This document shows positions 16,773-27,970 of a DNA stretch of 64,000 bases, piece by piece. This DNA is from Actinomycetota bacterium. Its GTDB lineage: Bacteria > Actinomycetota > Geothermincolia > Geothermincolales > RBG-13-55-18. Location: assembly GCA_014360685.1 (NCBI GenBank), contig JACIXB010000021.1, positions 186,001 through 250,000 on the forward strand, given 5' to 3'. Both the position numbers and the translations under genes were made by a program. Every line of letters starts with the position of its first letter. Within the stretch, counting starts at the first letter, position 1. A model generated the notes under the pieces. That model worked only from the letters and a program-made list of their open reading frames with translations, ran no database searches and was not told the origin of the DNA.

Positions 16773-17537
16773 TCATCCGCGGAAGCGGGCGATGGCGGCG
16801 AAATCCCCGGCCTTGAGGCTGGCGCCGCCCACCAAGGCCCCGTCGATATCCGGCATGGCCATGAGCTCCCCGGCGTTGTCCGGCTTGACGCTGCCGCCGT
16901 AGAGAATGCGCACCTCCGAGGCGACCTCTTGGCCGTACCTCTCGGCGAGCCAGCCGCGGATGAAGGAGTTCATCTCCTGGGCGTCTTCCGGCGTGGCCGT
17001 CCTTCCCGTTCCTATGGCCCAGATGGGTTCGTAGGCGATCACCAGTCCGGTTGAAACCTCGTCGCCGGTCCAGGCGGAAAGGGCCGCCTCCAACTGGTGC
17101 CGGACCTTGGATACCGCCTTTCCTTCTTCCCTCTCCTCGAGGGTCTCCCCCACGCACAGTATGGGCACCATGCCCTCTTCCAGCACGGCGCGCGCCTTGG
17201 CGGCCACCAGTTCATCCTTCTCCCCGATGATCTCCCGACGCTCGCTGTGACCCACGATGACGTAGCGCACCCCCAGGGCCCGGAGCATGCGCGGGGAGAT
17301 CTCGCCGGTAAAGGCCCCTTCCGGCGCCGGGTACACGTCCTGGGCTCCCAAAAGGATCGGCGACCCGGAATCCTCCAGGGCGCGCGCCACGTCGGATAAG
17401 GCGGTGAATGGAGGGCAGACGGCCACCTCCACCCCTTCCAACCCGGCGAGAAGGCCGTCCAGTTCCCTCACCAGCTCCACGGCTTCCCGGTGGTCCTTGT
17501 GCATCTTCCAGTTGCCGGCGACCAGCGGCGTGCGCAT
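16773..17537 (-). CDS. tpiA: triosephosphate isomerase
   Basis: Interconverts DHAP and glyceraldehyde-3-phosphate. 254 residues with NWKMH (K catalytic), VIVGHSERR (H catalytic), YEPIWAIGTGRTA (E catalytic, loop 6) and ILYGGSVKPDNA. ATG at 17537 has GGGAGGTG upstream; the in-frame extension to 17624 runs into pgk and is unlikely. 19 nt downstream of pgk. Confidence 0.98.
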   Translation of the reverse strand: MRTPLVAGNWKMHKDHREAVELVRELDGLLAGLEGVEVAVCPPFTALSDVARALEDSGSPILLGAQDVYPAPEGAFTGEISPRMLRALGVRYVIVGHSERREIIGEKDELVAAKARAVLEEGMVPILCVGETLEEREEGKAVSKVRHQLEAALSAWTGDEVSTGLVIAYEPIWAIGTGRTATPEDAQEMNSFIRGWLAERYGQEVASEVRILYGGSVKPDNAGELMAMPDIDGALVGGASLKAGDFAAIARFRG

Positions 17538-17556
17538 GGGTGCCACCTCCCTTTCC

Positions 17557-18741
17557 CTATTTATCCTGGAGGACTTCCACCCCCGGAAGAACCTTGCCTT
17601 CCAGGAATTCCATGGAGGCACCACCGCCCGTGGAGATGTGTGTGAAACGATCCTCCAGGCCGAACTTGCGGATGGCGGCTATGGTGTCTCCCCCTCCGGC
17701 CACAGTGACCGCTCCCGAGGAGGCGATGGCCTCGGCCACCTTCCTGGTGCCCTCCTGGAAACGATCCCACTCGAAGACGCCCATGGGTCCGTTCCAGAAG
17801 ATGGTAGCCGCCCCCGCGATCCTGGAAGCGTACAGGTCGCAGGTCTTGGGACCTATGTCCAGGCCCATCCAGCCCGGGGGGATGTCCGCCGCGTCCACCA
17901 CCCGGCTATCCGCGTCCGGCCGGAAGCCGTCGGCCACCACCAGGTCCACGGGCAGGAGGATATCCGCCCCGCCGGATGCGCCTCCTTGCATCAGTCCGCC
18001 CACCTGGTCCAGGAAATCGTCCTCGCAGATGGAATCGCCGATTTCCATTCCCTTCCATTTCATGATCGTGAAGCACATTCCCCCGCCCAGGACGAGGAAG
18101 TCTACCAGCTCGCGCATTCGCGCCAGCACCTTCAGCTTGTCCGAGATCTTGCTGCCTCCCAGGACGGCCACGAAAGGACGGGCGGGGTCCTGCACCAGCC
18201 CGCCCAGGGCCTGGAGCTCCTTCTCCATGAGCAGACCGGCCACGGCGGGTAGCCGCTCCGCCACCCCCACCACGGAGGCGTGCGCCCGGTGGGCGGCCCC
18301 GAAGGCGTCGTTGACGTAGAGGTCTCCCAGCCGCGCCAGGGCGGAGGCGAACTCGGGGTCGTTGGCCGTCTCCCCGGGGTGGAAGCGCAGGTTTTCCAAA
18401 AGGACCACCTCGCCCGGCCGCAGGGCTGAGCAGGCCTCCTCCACTTCGGGCCCCACCACCTGGTCCAGCTTGCGCACCGGCCTGCCCAACAGCTCTCCCA
18501 GCCTCTTGGCTACCCGGTCCAGGCGCAGCTTGTCCACCACCTGCCCCTTGGGCCGTCCCAGGTGGGACATGATCACCAGGGAGGCCCCCTTGTCCAAGAG
18601 GTAGCGTAGGGTGGGCAACGCGGCGCGAATACGGGTGTCGTCCTCTATGCCCCCGTCCTCCGCGAGGGGGACGTTGAAGTCCACCCTGACCAGCACGCGC
18701 TTGCCGGCCACCTCAACGTCCCGCACGGTCTTCTTGGACAT
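17557..18741 (-). CDS. pgk: phosphoglycerate kinase
   Basis: ATP-generating glycolytic kinase. 394 residues: RVDFNVPL at the N-terminus, MSHLGRPKG (3PG site), VLGGSKISDK, and the nucleotide-binding AGGGDT and THISTGGGASMEFLEGK near the C-terminus. ATG with CGGAGGCGG upstream, 13 nt after gap. Not fused to tpiA. Confidence 0.98.
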   Translation of the reverse strand: MSKKTVRDVEVAGKRVLVRVDFNVPLAEDGGIEDDTRIRAALPTLRYLLDKGASLVIMSHLGRPKGQVVDKLRLDRVAKRLGELLGRPVRKLDQVVGPEVEEACSALRPGEVVLLENLRFHPGETANDPEFASALARLGDLYVNDAFGAAHRAHASVVGVAERLPAVAGLLMEKELQALGGLVQDPARPFVAVLGGSKISDKLKVLARMRELVDFLVLGGGMCFTIMKWKGMEIGDSICEDDFLDQVGGLMQGGASGGADILLPVDLVVADGFRPDADSRVVDAADIPPGWMGLDIGPKTCDLYASRIAGAATIFWNGPMGVFEWDRFQEGTRKVAEAIASSGAVTVAGGGDTIAAIRKFGLEDRFTHISTGGGASMEFLEGKVLPGVEVLQDK

Positions 18742-18754
18742 TTCCGCCTCCGCT

Positions 18755-19750
<996 letters not shown>

Positions 19751-19801
19751 CTACCTCCTTACCTCCTCGTCCACTCAGCCGGAAAGCCGTTCACTCTTGA
19801 C

Positions 19802-19829
19802 ATTATAAGCGAAAGGCGGCGCTTTTAAA
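19802..19829 (-). promoter_or_regulatory. promoter of the gap-pgk-tpiA operon
   Basis: Minus strand TTTAAA (19824-19829; 4 of 6) and TATAAT (19802-19807, perfect), spacer 16 nt, about 55 nt before the gap start codon. Confidence 0.5.
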
Positions 19830-20018
19830 CTCGCGGTGGGCAAGGCGGCAGCCGCCTTTCCCTTTCCGAGGTGAGGCGGCTCGAAAACGCCCAAGGCTTT
19901 GGTGTGTATGGAAAACCTGAAAAATCCCCGCCTCCCCGAGCGGGAAAGGAGGATCCGGCGGGGAACGAAATCCGCACGGGCTTCCACGGCGGCATAGGCC
20001 GGGCCTCCGTACGCGTCA

Positions 20019-20954
20019 TCAAGCCCTTTCCGCCTCCGAGGCCATGCGGCTCAATCGCCGCATGCGGTGGTAGACGGCGCTCTTGCTCAGGGCGGGGTGC
20101 ATGAGGTCGCCCAGCTCCTTGAGGCTGGCCTCCGGGTGTTGGAGGCGAAGTTCGGCGACGGAACGGAGGGAGCGGGGGAGGTTCTCCAGTCCCACGCTGT
20201 CCACGAGGATCCTGATATCCCTAAGCTGCCTTTGGGCTGCCTTCACCGCCTTTTCCAGGTTGGCGGTCTCGCTGTTCACCCGGCGGTTGACGTTCTCCCG
20301 CAGTTCCCGGAGCACGGACTCGCTCTGCAGGCGGAGCAGTGCCTCGTGGGCTCCCACCAGGGCCAGAAAATCGGCCTGGACGGACCTGCTCTTGGAGTAC
20401 AGGGTGGACATATACCGCCTCTCCGTGAGCTGGGCGCGGATGCCGTATCTCTCCAACAATCCCACCAGGCCCTGGGCCATCTCCCGGTACTGGGTGTTTA
20501 TCTCCAGGTGAGCCGGTAGATCCGGGCGGCTGACGTAACCCCCGCCCAGGAAGGCGCCCCGGAGGTAGGATATTCCGCAGCAGCGCCTGCGTACCACGCG
20601 GGGAGGGACTCCCAGCACCGGAAGCAGGGAATCGTCGAGCAGGCCCAGTTCGTTGAGCACCTGGGGAAGCCCCTCACCGGACAGCACCAGCTGGTAACAA
20701 TTGTGTCCCCTGAGGCGGGGAGCCCTCTCCACGCGCAGCTCGGGACTGAGAGAGAACAGTTCCTTAAGCAGCCGGAACATCTTGCGGGCCACGGCGGCGT
20801 TCTCGCTCTCCGTGTGCAGGACCAGCCGCTCCCCGCTTCCCAGGTGGAGGCTGCCTTCCAGGTGTAACAGGGCGGAAAGCTCGGCCAGACGGCAGCAGCG
20901 TTTCGAGGCCCATATGCGGGCCAGTTCCTCCTTGACTTCCGAGATGTGGCTCAT
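20019..20954 (-). CDS. whiA: DNA-binding protein WhiA
   Basis: 311 residues: an N-terminal LAGLIDADG-homing-endonuclease-like domain (about 15-190; YLRGAFLGGGYVS block) that lacks catalytic activity in the family, and a C-terminal HTH (LRLQHPEASLKELGDLMHPALSKSAVYHRMRRL). In Streptomyces WhiA with WhiB activates sporulation and division genes. It starts 3 nt after rapZ. The gene yvcK, normally between rapZ and whiA, is missing. Confidence 0.96.
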   Translation of the reverse strand: MSHISEVKEELARIWASKRCCRLAELSALLHLEGSLHLGSGERLVLHTESENAAVARKMFRLLKELFSLSPELRVERAPRLRGHNCYQLVLSGEGLPQVLNELGLLDDSLLPVLGVPPRVVRRRCCGISYLRGAFLGGGYVSRPDLPAHLEINTQYREMAQGLVGLLERYGIRAQLTERRYMSTLYSKSRSVQADFLALVGAHEALLRLQSESVLRELRENVNRRVNSETANLEKAVKAAQRQLRDIRILVDSVGLENLPRSLRSVAELRLQHPEASLKELGDLMHPALSKSAVYHRMRRLSRMASEAERA

Positions 20955-20957
20955 GCC

Positions 20958-21815
20958 TCAACCCCGTTCCATGTCCCGATGGCGCACCTCCGCCTTTATG
21001 CCCGCCTTACGCAGCCTCCCTGCCAGTTCCTCCACCAGGACCACCGAGCGGTGGCGACCTCCCGTGCAACCCATGGCCAGGGTCACGTAGCGCCTTCCCT
21101 CGCGCACGAAGCGGTCCTTGAGGTAGAGGATTAGGGACTGCAGCCGCTCGAGGAATTCCTCGCTCTCCGGCTGCCCGAGAACGTAGTCCCTGACCATAGG
21201 GTCGGTCCCGTCCCGCTCCCTCAGCTCGTCCACCCAAAAGGGGTTGGGCAGGAAACGGAGGTCGAAGACCATGTCCGCGTCCAGGGGCAGGCCGTACTTG
21301 TAACCGAAGGAAACCAGGCTCATCTCCAGGGATTCGGCCGCCTCGCGGGCCTGGTAGCGGTTCATGATCTGTTCCCGCAGCTGGTGGACGCTGCTCCGCG
21401 AGGTGTCGATCACCACGTCGGCGCGGGCTCGCAGGCCACGGAGGAGTTCCCTCTCCTTGGCGATGCTCCCGAGTATCCCTCCCTCGCTGTGCAGGGGATG
21501 GGCCCTGCGGGTTTCCTTGAAGCGGCGCACCAAGGTATCGTCGTCCGCCTCCAGGAAGATTATCTGGTAGGGCACGCGGCCTCGGTCCAGCTCCTCCAAG
21601 GCCTGGTTGAGATCCCGGAAGAACTCCCCTCCCCTGACGTCGATGACCGCGGCCAGCTTCTCCAGGCCGGAAGCGCCCTGGGAACAGAGCTCCACCATTT
21701 TCAGGAGCAGGGAGGGAGGGAGGTTGTCCACGCAGAAATAGCCCAGGTCCTCCAGGCTCTTGATGGCCACCGACTTACCGGCTCCGGAAAGCCCGGTGAT
21801 GATGGTGATCTCCAG
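20958..21815 (-). CDS. rapZ: RapZ family RNase adapter / nucleotide-binding protein
   Basis: 285 residues (YvcJ/RapZ family): P-loop GLSGAGKS at residues 8-15, DNLPP, then the C-terminal GCTGGRHRSV block. The only start that keeps the P-loop is CTG at 21815: an in-frame stop lies upstream at about 21858, no ATG/GTG/TTG intervenes, and GAGGAGG is 6 nt before the CTG. A GTG at 21770 would cut off Walker A. In E. coli RapZ controls GlmZ sRNA; in Gram-positives YvcJ hydrolyses ATP/GTP. Coupled to whiA. Confidence 0.95.
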   Translation of the reverse strand: MEITIITGLSGAGKSVAIKSLEDLGYFCVDNLPPSLLLKMVELCSQGASGLEKLAAVIDVRGGEFFRDLNQALEELDRGRVPYQIIFLEADDDTLVRRFKETRRAHPLHSEGGILGSIAKERELLRGLRARADVVIDTSRSSVHQLREQIMNRYQAREAAESLEMSLVSFGYKYGLPLDADMVFDLRFLPNPFWVDELRERDGTDPMVRDYVLGQPESEEFLERLQSLILYLKDRFVREGRRYVTLAMGCTGGRHRSVVLVEELAGRLRKAGIKAEVRHRDMERG

Positions 21816-21948
21816 TTCTTTCCTCCTCGCGATTCCGTTCCGCCCGCCCGATCCTCAACCTTTTAAGACTGTTTCCCGGTCCGTAACATGACGCCTGTTC
21901 CGATCCCCCGCGCCGGCCTCCCTTTCAAAAGGGTGACTATAACCTGCG

Positions 21949-21987
21949 GGGTCGACTTTCTGTTTAAACTATTATAAACTTCGACCC
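21949..21987 (-). promoter_or_regulatory. candidate promoter/operator upstream of rapZ
   Basis: GGGTCGA (21949-21955) and TCGACCC (21981-21987) form a perfect 7-bp inverted repeat flanking a minus-strand TATAAT (21971-21976) and a GTTTAAAC palindrome (21962-21969). No good -35 is visible. It could be an operator over the rapZ-whiA promoter, about 155 nt before the CTG. Confidence 0.4.
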
Positions 21988-22098
21988 TCGCGGGCTGCGA
22001 CCCGCGTATCCCGGCTCCCCGGCGATGAACGCGAGGTCTCCGAGGAGGCTGGTTGCGCTCCTGACGAGTCGCGACCTCGATCGCCGGCTCCCCTTGAA

Positions 22099-22686
22099 TT
22101 ACCGCTCTCGAGCGGATGGACGGCAATGGATGTCTTCCCTCCAGCCTCGTGGGCAAGGCGTCCCGGGGACCTTAATCCCTGGATTCCGGCACCCCTCCAG
22201 CCCCAGGAGCCTCTCCTTCATGCCCGCCGGCCCGCTGTACCCGCCCGGGCTCCCGTCGGAACGGATAACGCGGTGGCAGGGGATAATAACCGGGAAAGGG
22301 TTGCGTCGCACGGCGTTCCCCACCGCCCGCGCCGCACCGGGGCTTCCCGCGAGCTCCGCAACCCGGCGGTAGGAGAGGGTGGATCCCCGGGGAATGGAAA
22401 GGACGGCGCGGTAGACGCGGCGTTGAAACGGCGAAAAGCGCGTAGAGGACAGGAGGCCCTCCACGACTTCGCGGTCCGCTTCCTTGCCCTCCAGGACGTG
22501 GATGAGGGCGCGCATCAAGTTGCGCACCGCGGGAGGCGGCTCTCCCTTTCCAAGTGCGATGTCCGGATCCGGCGGCAGGAAACCGATGCGCACCGGGGAT
22601 TCTCCCACCGCGTGGATGTAAATATCTCCCAGGACGGTCGCGACGCGGTAGTATGATTTTTCCTCGCTCGGCCCACCCGTTCTCAT
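22099..22686 (-). CDS. ogt: methylated-DNA--[protein]-cysteine S-methyltransferase
   Basis: Suicide repair enzyme for O6-alkylguanine. 195 residues: C-terminal domain with FSPFQRRVYRAVLSIPRG, the HTH TLSYRRVAELAGSPGAARAVGNA and the active-site IIPCHRVI (C137). The N-terminal domain is short and the C-terminus extends about 40 residues past the core. SD is weak (AAGGA). It sits among uvrC, uvrA and uvrB, forming a DNA-repair neighbourhood. Confidence 0.95.
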   Translation of the reverse strand: MRTGGPSEEKSYYRVATVLGDIYIHAVGESPVRIGFLPPDPDIALGKGEPPPAVRNLMRALIHVLEGKEADREVVEGLLSSTRFSPFQRRVYRAVLSIPRGSTLSYRRVAELAGSPGAARAVGNAVRRNPFPVIIPCHRVIRSDGSPGGYSGPAGMKERLLGLEGCRNPGIKVPGTPCPRGWREDIHCRPSARER

Positions 22687-22921
22687 TTTCTTAAGGTCCT
22701 TCCGCTACGCCGTGCCGGTCACCCATTCCCGAGCCCGCTCCGGGATCCGCGTGGTCGGAAACGCAACCCTTCGTGACTCGGAAATGTGATCGATGCTTTT
22801 CAACGTCTGACGACCGCCACCGGCTTCCCCCCTTCCCCCGTAACCGCCGCCGGTCCCGGGATCCGCTCTCACCCGCCTTTCCGGATGGAAAAGGTGTACG
22901 ACACTTGTAACACCGCACCGT

Positions 22922-24802
22922 TCAGTCCTCCTCGGAGGGATGCAGGGCGCGGTAGAGGTTCTCGGCCGTACGCCGGTCCAGGAAGCTCAGCCCCGCCAGT
23001 TCTTCCCGGGAGGCCTCGGCGATACGGGCCAGGCTCCCGTAGTGGCGAAGCAGCCTTTGCTTACGGCGCGGACCTATACCGGGGACCTCGTCCAGAAATG
23101 AGCGGCGTGTTCTCCTCTCCCTCTGCTGGCGGTGGTATTCAAGGGCGTAGCGGTGGGCCTCGTCGCGGATGCGCTGCAGGAGGTGGAGGGCCTCCGAGTC
23201 CCTGGGAAGGACCACAGGTTGACCCCTCCCCGGCAGGTGGACCTCCTCCAGCCGTTTGGCCAGGGCGGCCGCTTCCACGTCCTTTATGCCGTGCCTGGCC
23301 AGGGCCCGTATCACCGCTCCCAGCTGGGGGATGCCGCCGTCCACCACCACAAGGTCGGGTTTCTTGTGGAAGCTGTCCAGGCGCACCCTTGATTTCCCGG
23401 CTTCCCCGCCCGCCTCTTCCCCGGTAACCGCCAGGCGCGAGAACCTCCGGTCCAGCAACTCCTCCATCATGGCCACGTCGTTCCGCCCCTCCGTGCCCCG
23501 GATGCGGAAGCGCCGGAAGTCCCGCCGCAGGGGTATGCCGCCCTCGAAGACCACCATGGAGCCCACGGCGTCCAACGGTCCGAGGTTGGAAATATCGTAA
23601 CACTCTATGCGGTAGGGAACCCGGCTCAGCTCCAGGCCGTCCTTGATCCCCTGCACCGCCCTGGAAATCCATCCCAGGTCGCCGGCCTGCTTGGCCAACT
23701 GTACCTCCAGGGACATGCGGGCGTTGCGTGAAACCTTCTCCACAAGGCTCCTCTTCTCCCCTTTGCGCGGCACGATCAGGCGCGTCTTCCTCCCTCCCTT
23801 GTCGGAGAGCCACTCCTCGAGGAGAGCCCGCTCCGATTCCGGAAGTTCGTGGGAGAGGAGTATCTCGCGGGGGATGTGCGTGGCCTGGGCGTAGAACTGC
23901 GGCAGGAAGGCGGCCAGAACGTCGGCTTCCCCGCTGCCCGCGGGCGGGGTGGAAAAGAAATCCTGTTTTCCCAGTATCTTCCCGCCCCGGACGTAGAACA
24001 CCGTGACGCAGGCGTCCAGGTCCCCGGCGGCCAGGGCGAACACGTCCTGGTCCCCCTCCTTCAAGCTGTGGGCTTGTTGCCTTTCTAGGATGCGCCGCAG
24101 GGCCAGTATCCGGTCCCGCGTGCGCGCGGCGAGTTCGAACTCCTGCCTGGAGGCCTCCTCCCGCATGCGTCTCTCCAGGTCCTCCAGTATGGACCGGTGG
24201 TCGCCCTCCATGAAGCGGCGCACGCCCTGGATTATCCTCCCGTATTCCTCCACGCTGACCCTCCCCGTGCAGGGTCCGCAACACAGGCGGATGTGGTAGT
24301 CGAGGCAGGGCCCACCGGTGGGCTTGCCAGGTTCCCTTCCCCGGCAGGCGCGGAAGGGGAAGACCTTGCGCAGGGTCTCGATGGTCTCCCGCACCGCCCC
24401 GGCATGGGCGAAGGGACCGTAATATACGGCGTCCGGGCGTCGCCTGCCCCGCGCGAACATCACCCGGGGATAGGCGTCACCGGTGCGGATGACCATGTAA
24501 GGGTAGGACTTGTCGTCGCGGAAGTCGATGTTGTAATCGGGGTGGAACCTCTTGATGAGGTTGGCCTCCAGGAGGAGGGCCTCCGCCTCGTTGGCGGTGA
24601 CGATGAAGTCCAGGTCCGCGATGTTGGCCCGCAGCCCGGCAAGGCGGGGGTTCTCCTCGTCGCGGGAATGGAAGTAGGAGGCCACCCGCTTGCGCAGGGA
24701 GGCGGCCTTTCCCACGTAGATCACCCTTCCCCGGTGGTCCTTGAAAAGGTAGACCCCCGGTGCATCGGGTAGGGATTCCGCCTTGCGCCGCGCATCGGAC
24801 AT
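22922..24802 (-). CDS. uvrC: excinuclease ABC subunit C
   Basis: Dual-incision nuclease of nucleotide excision repair. 626 residues: GIY-YIG nuclease domain (DAPGVYLFKD, IYVGKA), UvrB-binding UVR motif at about 195-230 (LEDLERRMREEASRQEFELAARTRDRI region), RNase H-like C-terminal nuclease (CYDISNLGP, VVDGGIPQL) and a helix-hairpin-helix end (LDEVPGIGPRRKQRLLRHYG). The ATG at 24802 gives the usual 10-residue lead to the GIY motif; an in-frame ATG at 24847 lacks an SD. Confidence 0.96.
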   Translation of the reverse strand: MSDARRKAESLPDAPGVYLFKDHRGRVIYVGKAASLRKRVASYFHSRDEENPRLAGLRANIADLDFIVTANEAEALLLEANLIKRFHPDYNIDFRDDKSYPYMVIRTGDAYPRVMFARGRRRPDAVYYGPFAHAGAVRETIETLRKVFPFRACRGREPGKPTGGPCLDYHIRLCCGPCTGRVSVEEYGRIIQGVRRFMEGDHRSILEDLERRMREEASRQEFELAARTRDRILALRRILERQQAHSLKEGDQDVFALAAGDLDACVTVFYVRGGKILGKQDFFSTPPAGSGEADVLAAFLPQFYAQATHIPREILLSHELPESERALLEEWLSDKGGRKTRLIVPRKGEKRSLVEKVSRNARMSLEVQLAKQAGDLGWISRAVQGIKDGLELSRVPYRIECYDISNLGPLDAVGSMVVFEGGIPLRRDFRRFRIRGTEGRNDVAMMEELLDRRFSRLAVTGEEAGGEAGKSRVRLDSFHKKPDLVVVDGGIPQLGAVIRALARHGIKDVEAAALAKRLEEVHLPGRGQPVVLPRDSEALHLLQRIRDEAHRYALEYHRQQRERRTRRSFLDEVPGIGPRRKQRLLRHYGSLARIAEASREELAGLSFLDRRTAENLYRALHPSEED

Positions 24803-25125
24803 GGGTCCTTTATCGCCTCTCGGTAGGCTCGACATCAGATCGGCCATTTTTAAATCCCGGAAAACCGCCTCGAACCATGCGTTTCATGACCCATGGCGCC
24901 GGTCGGTGTCCCTGACGAACGCCCTTGATTTCCAGACTCGAACCCCGGGCTTCAATTTTAATGTCATTTCCAAAACTCCATGGCTTCCGAGGCCACGGTT
25001 CACGACCATCGTCGCCGTTAACGGCCTCTCCGTAATAACATTCCCGCAACCACTCCCCTTCTCCCGATGAGGAGGGGACTGCTTCATCGCCCGCCTGGCC
25101 TGGAATACATTTCCAGATCTCGAGG
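24803..25125. other. intergenic region between uvrA and uvrC
   Basis: 323 bp with mixed composition, including an AT-rich part at about 24935-25030. No gene was recognised; uvrC may have its own promoter here, but no good -35/-10 pair was found. Confidence 0.45.
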
Positions 25126-27963
25126 TCAGCCCCCCATGGCCCGGGCTTCCTCCAGGCCCAGGAGGGGCCGCAGATAATACCCGGTGTAGGAACGGGGCTC
25201 CCGTGCCACCTCCTCCGGCGGACCCTGGGCCACGACCCAGCCTCCCTCTTCCCCTCCCTCGGGCCCCAGGTCGATTATCCAGTCGGCGCACTTGATGACG
25301 TCCAGGTTGTGCTCGATGACCAGTACGGTGTTGCCCCCTTCCACCAGGCTCTGCAACATGACCAGGAGCTTGTTGATATCATCGAAGTGCAGGCCGGTGG
25401 TCGGCTCGTCCAGCAGGTAGAGGGTCTTTCCCGTGGGCCGCTTGTTCAGTTCCGAGGCCAGTTTCACCCGCTGGGCCTCCCCCCCGGAGAGGGTGGGGGC
25501 CGGCTGCCCCAGCTTGATGTACCCCAGCCCCACGTCGTACAGGGTGCGCAGGCGGCGGTGTATGGCCGGGACGGCCTCGAAGAATTGCAGGGCCTCCTCC
25601 ACGGACATGTCCAGGACCTCGCTGATGTTCTTGCCCCGGTAGGTCACCTCCAGGGTATCGCGGTTGTAGCGCTTTCCCCTGCACACTTCGCAGGGTATAT
25701 ACACGTCGGGGAGGAAATGCATCTCGATCTTGATGGTCCCCTCCCCACGGCAGGCCTCGCAACGCCCGCCCCGGACGTTAAAACTGAAACGTCCGGGCTT
25801 GTACCCGCGCACCTTGGCCTCCCGGGTCTCGGCGAAGAGGGCCCGGATGTGGTCGAAGACCCCGGTATAGGTGGCCGGGTTGGAGCGTGGGGTGCGCCCG
25901 ATGGGGCTTTGGTCGATGTTGATCACCTTGTCCACGTGCTCCAGGCCCTCGATGCCCCGGTGTTTTCCGGGCGGAACCCGTGAGTGGTAGAGCTTCCTGG
26001 CCACCCCGCGGTAGAGGACGTCGTGCACCAGGGTGCTCTTCCCGGAGCCCGAGACCCCGGTGACGCACACCAGGAGTCCCAGGGGGATCTCCACGTCTAT
26101 CCCCTTGAGGTTGTGTTCCCGGGCCTCCCGGATGACCAGCCTCCTCCCGGAGGGTTTCCTCCTCCTCTCCGGTACGCGGATGGAGAGGTCCCCCCGCAGG
26201 TAGCGGGCGGTTATGGAGTCGGGGTGCCTGAGCAGCTCCTCCAGGGGGCCGCTGAAGACGATCTCCCCCCCGTGTTCCCCCGCGCCGGGACCGATGTCCA
26301 CCACCCAGTCGGCGGAGCGTATGGTGGCCTCGTCGTGCTCCACCACGATAAGGGTGTTGCCCAGGTCGCGGAGTCCGTGGAGGGTGGCGATGAGCCGGTG
26401 GTTGTCCCGCTGGTGCAGGCCGATGGACGGCTCGTCCAGGATGTACAGGACACCCACCAGCCCGGAGCCTATCTGGGTGGCCAGGCGGATACGCTGGGCC
26501 TCTCCCCCGGCCAGGGTGGAGGCGGCGCGGTCCAGGGTCAGGTAGTCCAGGCCCACATCGACCAGGAAACGCAGTCGGGCGTCCAGCTCCCGCAACACGC
26601 GATCGGCTATGGCCCTCTCCGTGGGGGTGAGCTCCAATTCCCGCAGGAAACGCATGCATTCGCGCACGGAGAGCTGGGTTACCTGGTGGATGTTCATCCC
26701 CCCAACGGTCACCGCCAGGCTGGTCGGCTTCAGGCGTGCCCCCCCGCAGGCCGGGCAGGGACGCAGGCTCATGTACCGGACTATGCGGGCCCGCGCGTAC
26801 TCGGAATCCGTCTCCTGGTAACGCCGTTCCAGCCAGTTGACCACTCCCTCGTAATGGGTGAAATAGGAGCGCAGGAAGCCGCGGCGGTTGCGGTAGCGCA
26901 GGTAGATTTTCTCCTCCCCGCTTCCATAGAGGATGATCTCCTTGATCCGCTCCGGGAGCTCGCGGAAGGGGACCTTGAGGCTGAACTCGTACTTCTGGGC
27001 CAGGGCCTCCAGCTTGCGGTAGAAGATGGTGGCCGTGCGGGGCCAGGGGGATATGGCCCCCTCCTCCAAACTGAGGTCGGGGTCGGGTACCACCAGTTCC
27101 GGGTCGATGACCTGAAGGAACCCCAACCCGCTGCATTCCGGGCAGGCCCCGAAGGGGCTGTTGAAGGAGAAGATGCGCGGCTCCAGCTCCGGGAGTGAAA
27201 CCTCGCATTCCGGGCAGGTGAAATGCTCGCTGAAATAGCGGTCTTCGCCTTCCTCCAGGGAGACGATCACCGTGCCCTTCCCCAGCTCCAGGGCCGCCTC
27301 CAGGGACTCCGCCAGCCTCCTCTCCACCCCTTCCTTCATCACCAGGCGGTCCACCACCACCTCGATGTCGTGCCGCTTGTACCTCTCCAGCCGGACCTCC
27401 TCATCCAGGTCCAGAAGCTCACCGTCCACCCGGGCCCGGGAGAACCCCTTGGCCCTTATCTCCGAGAGGAGCTTGGTGTACTCCCCTTTTCGTCCCCTCA
27501 CCAACGGGGCCAGGATGGAGAACCGGGTACCGGGCTCCAGGGAGGACACCCTCTCGATGATCTGTTGCGCGGTCTGCCTCTCGATGGGCCTCCCGCAGGA
27601 AGGGCAGTGCGCCTTGCCGATGCGGGCGAAGAGGAGACGAAGGTAATCGTGGATCTCGGTGATGGTGCCCACCGTGGAACGTGGGTTGCGGCTGGCGCTC
27701 TTCTGGTCGATGGAGATGGCCGGCGAGAGGCCCTCTATATGGTCCACGTCGGGTTTCTCCATCTGCCCCAGGAACTGGCGGGCGTAGGCGGAAAGGGATT
27801 CCACGTACCTCCTCTGCCCCTCGGCGTAGATGGTGTCGAAGGCCAAGGAGGACTTGCCGCTCCCCGAGAGTCCGGTCATGACGATCATCCGGTTACGGGG
27901 TAGCCTCAGGCTTACGTTCTTCAGGTTGTGCTCCCGCGCACCGCTTATGGTTATCCACTCCAC
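25126..27963 (-). CDS. uvrA: excinuclease ABC subunit A
   Basis: Damage-recognition ATPase of nucleotide excision repair. 945 residues with two ABC modules (Walker [15 protein letters not shown] and [15 protein letters not shown]; two LSGGEAQR-type signatures), and zinc modules with CPEC...CPEC and CEAC...CEVC. GTG at 27963 is preferred: AAGGGGTGAGG precedes it and it follows the uvrB stop without overlap; an in-frame GTG at 27984 is the alternative. Class I UvrA by length. Confidence 0.97.
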   Translation of the reverse strand: MEWITISGAREHNLKNVSLRLPRNRMIVMTGLSGSGKSSLAFDTIYAEGQRRYVESLSAYARQFLGQMEKPDVDHIEGLSPAISIDQKSASRNPRSTVGTITEIHDYLRLLFARIGKAHCPSCGRPIERQTAQQIIERVSSLEPGTRFSILAPLVRGRKGEYTKLLSEIRAKGFSRARVDGELLDLDEEVRLERYKRHDIEVVVDRLVMKEGVERRLAESLEAALELGKGTVIVSLEEGEDRYFSEHFTCPECEVSLPELEPRIFSFNSPFGACPECSGLGFLQVIDPELVVPDPDLSLEEGAISPWPRTATIFYRKLEALAQKYEFSLKVPFRELPERIKEIILYGSGEEKIYLRYRNRRGFLRSYFTHYEGVVNWLERRYQETDSEYARARIVRYMSLRPCPACGGARLKPTSLAVTVGGMNIHQVTQLSVRECMRFLRELELTPTERAIADRVLRELDARLRFLVDVGLDYLTLDRAASTLAGGEAQRIRLATQIGSGLVGVLYILDEPSIGLHQRDNHRLIATLHGLRDLGNTLIVVEHDEATIRSADWVVDIGPGAGEHGGEIVFSGPLEELLRHPDSITARYLRGDLSIRVPERRRKPSGRRLVIREAREHNLKGIDVEIPLGLLVCVTGVSGSGKSTLVHDVLYRGVARKLYHSRVPPGKHRGIEGLEHVDKVINIDQSPIGRTPRSNPATYTGVFDHIRALFAETREAKVRGYKPGRFSFNVRGGRCEACRGEGTIKIEMHFLPDVYIPCEVCRGKRYNRDTLEVTYRGKNISEVLDMSVEEALQFFEAVPAIHRRLRTLYDVGLGYIKLGQPAPTLSGGEAQRVKLASELNKRPTGKTLYLLDEPTTGLHFDDINKLLVMLQSLVEGGNTVLVIEHNLDVIKCADWIIDLGPEGGEEGGWVVAQGPPEEVAREPRSYTGYYLRPLLGLEEARAMGG

Positions 27964-27970
27964 GGGCGCC

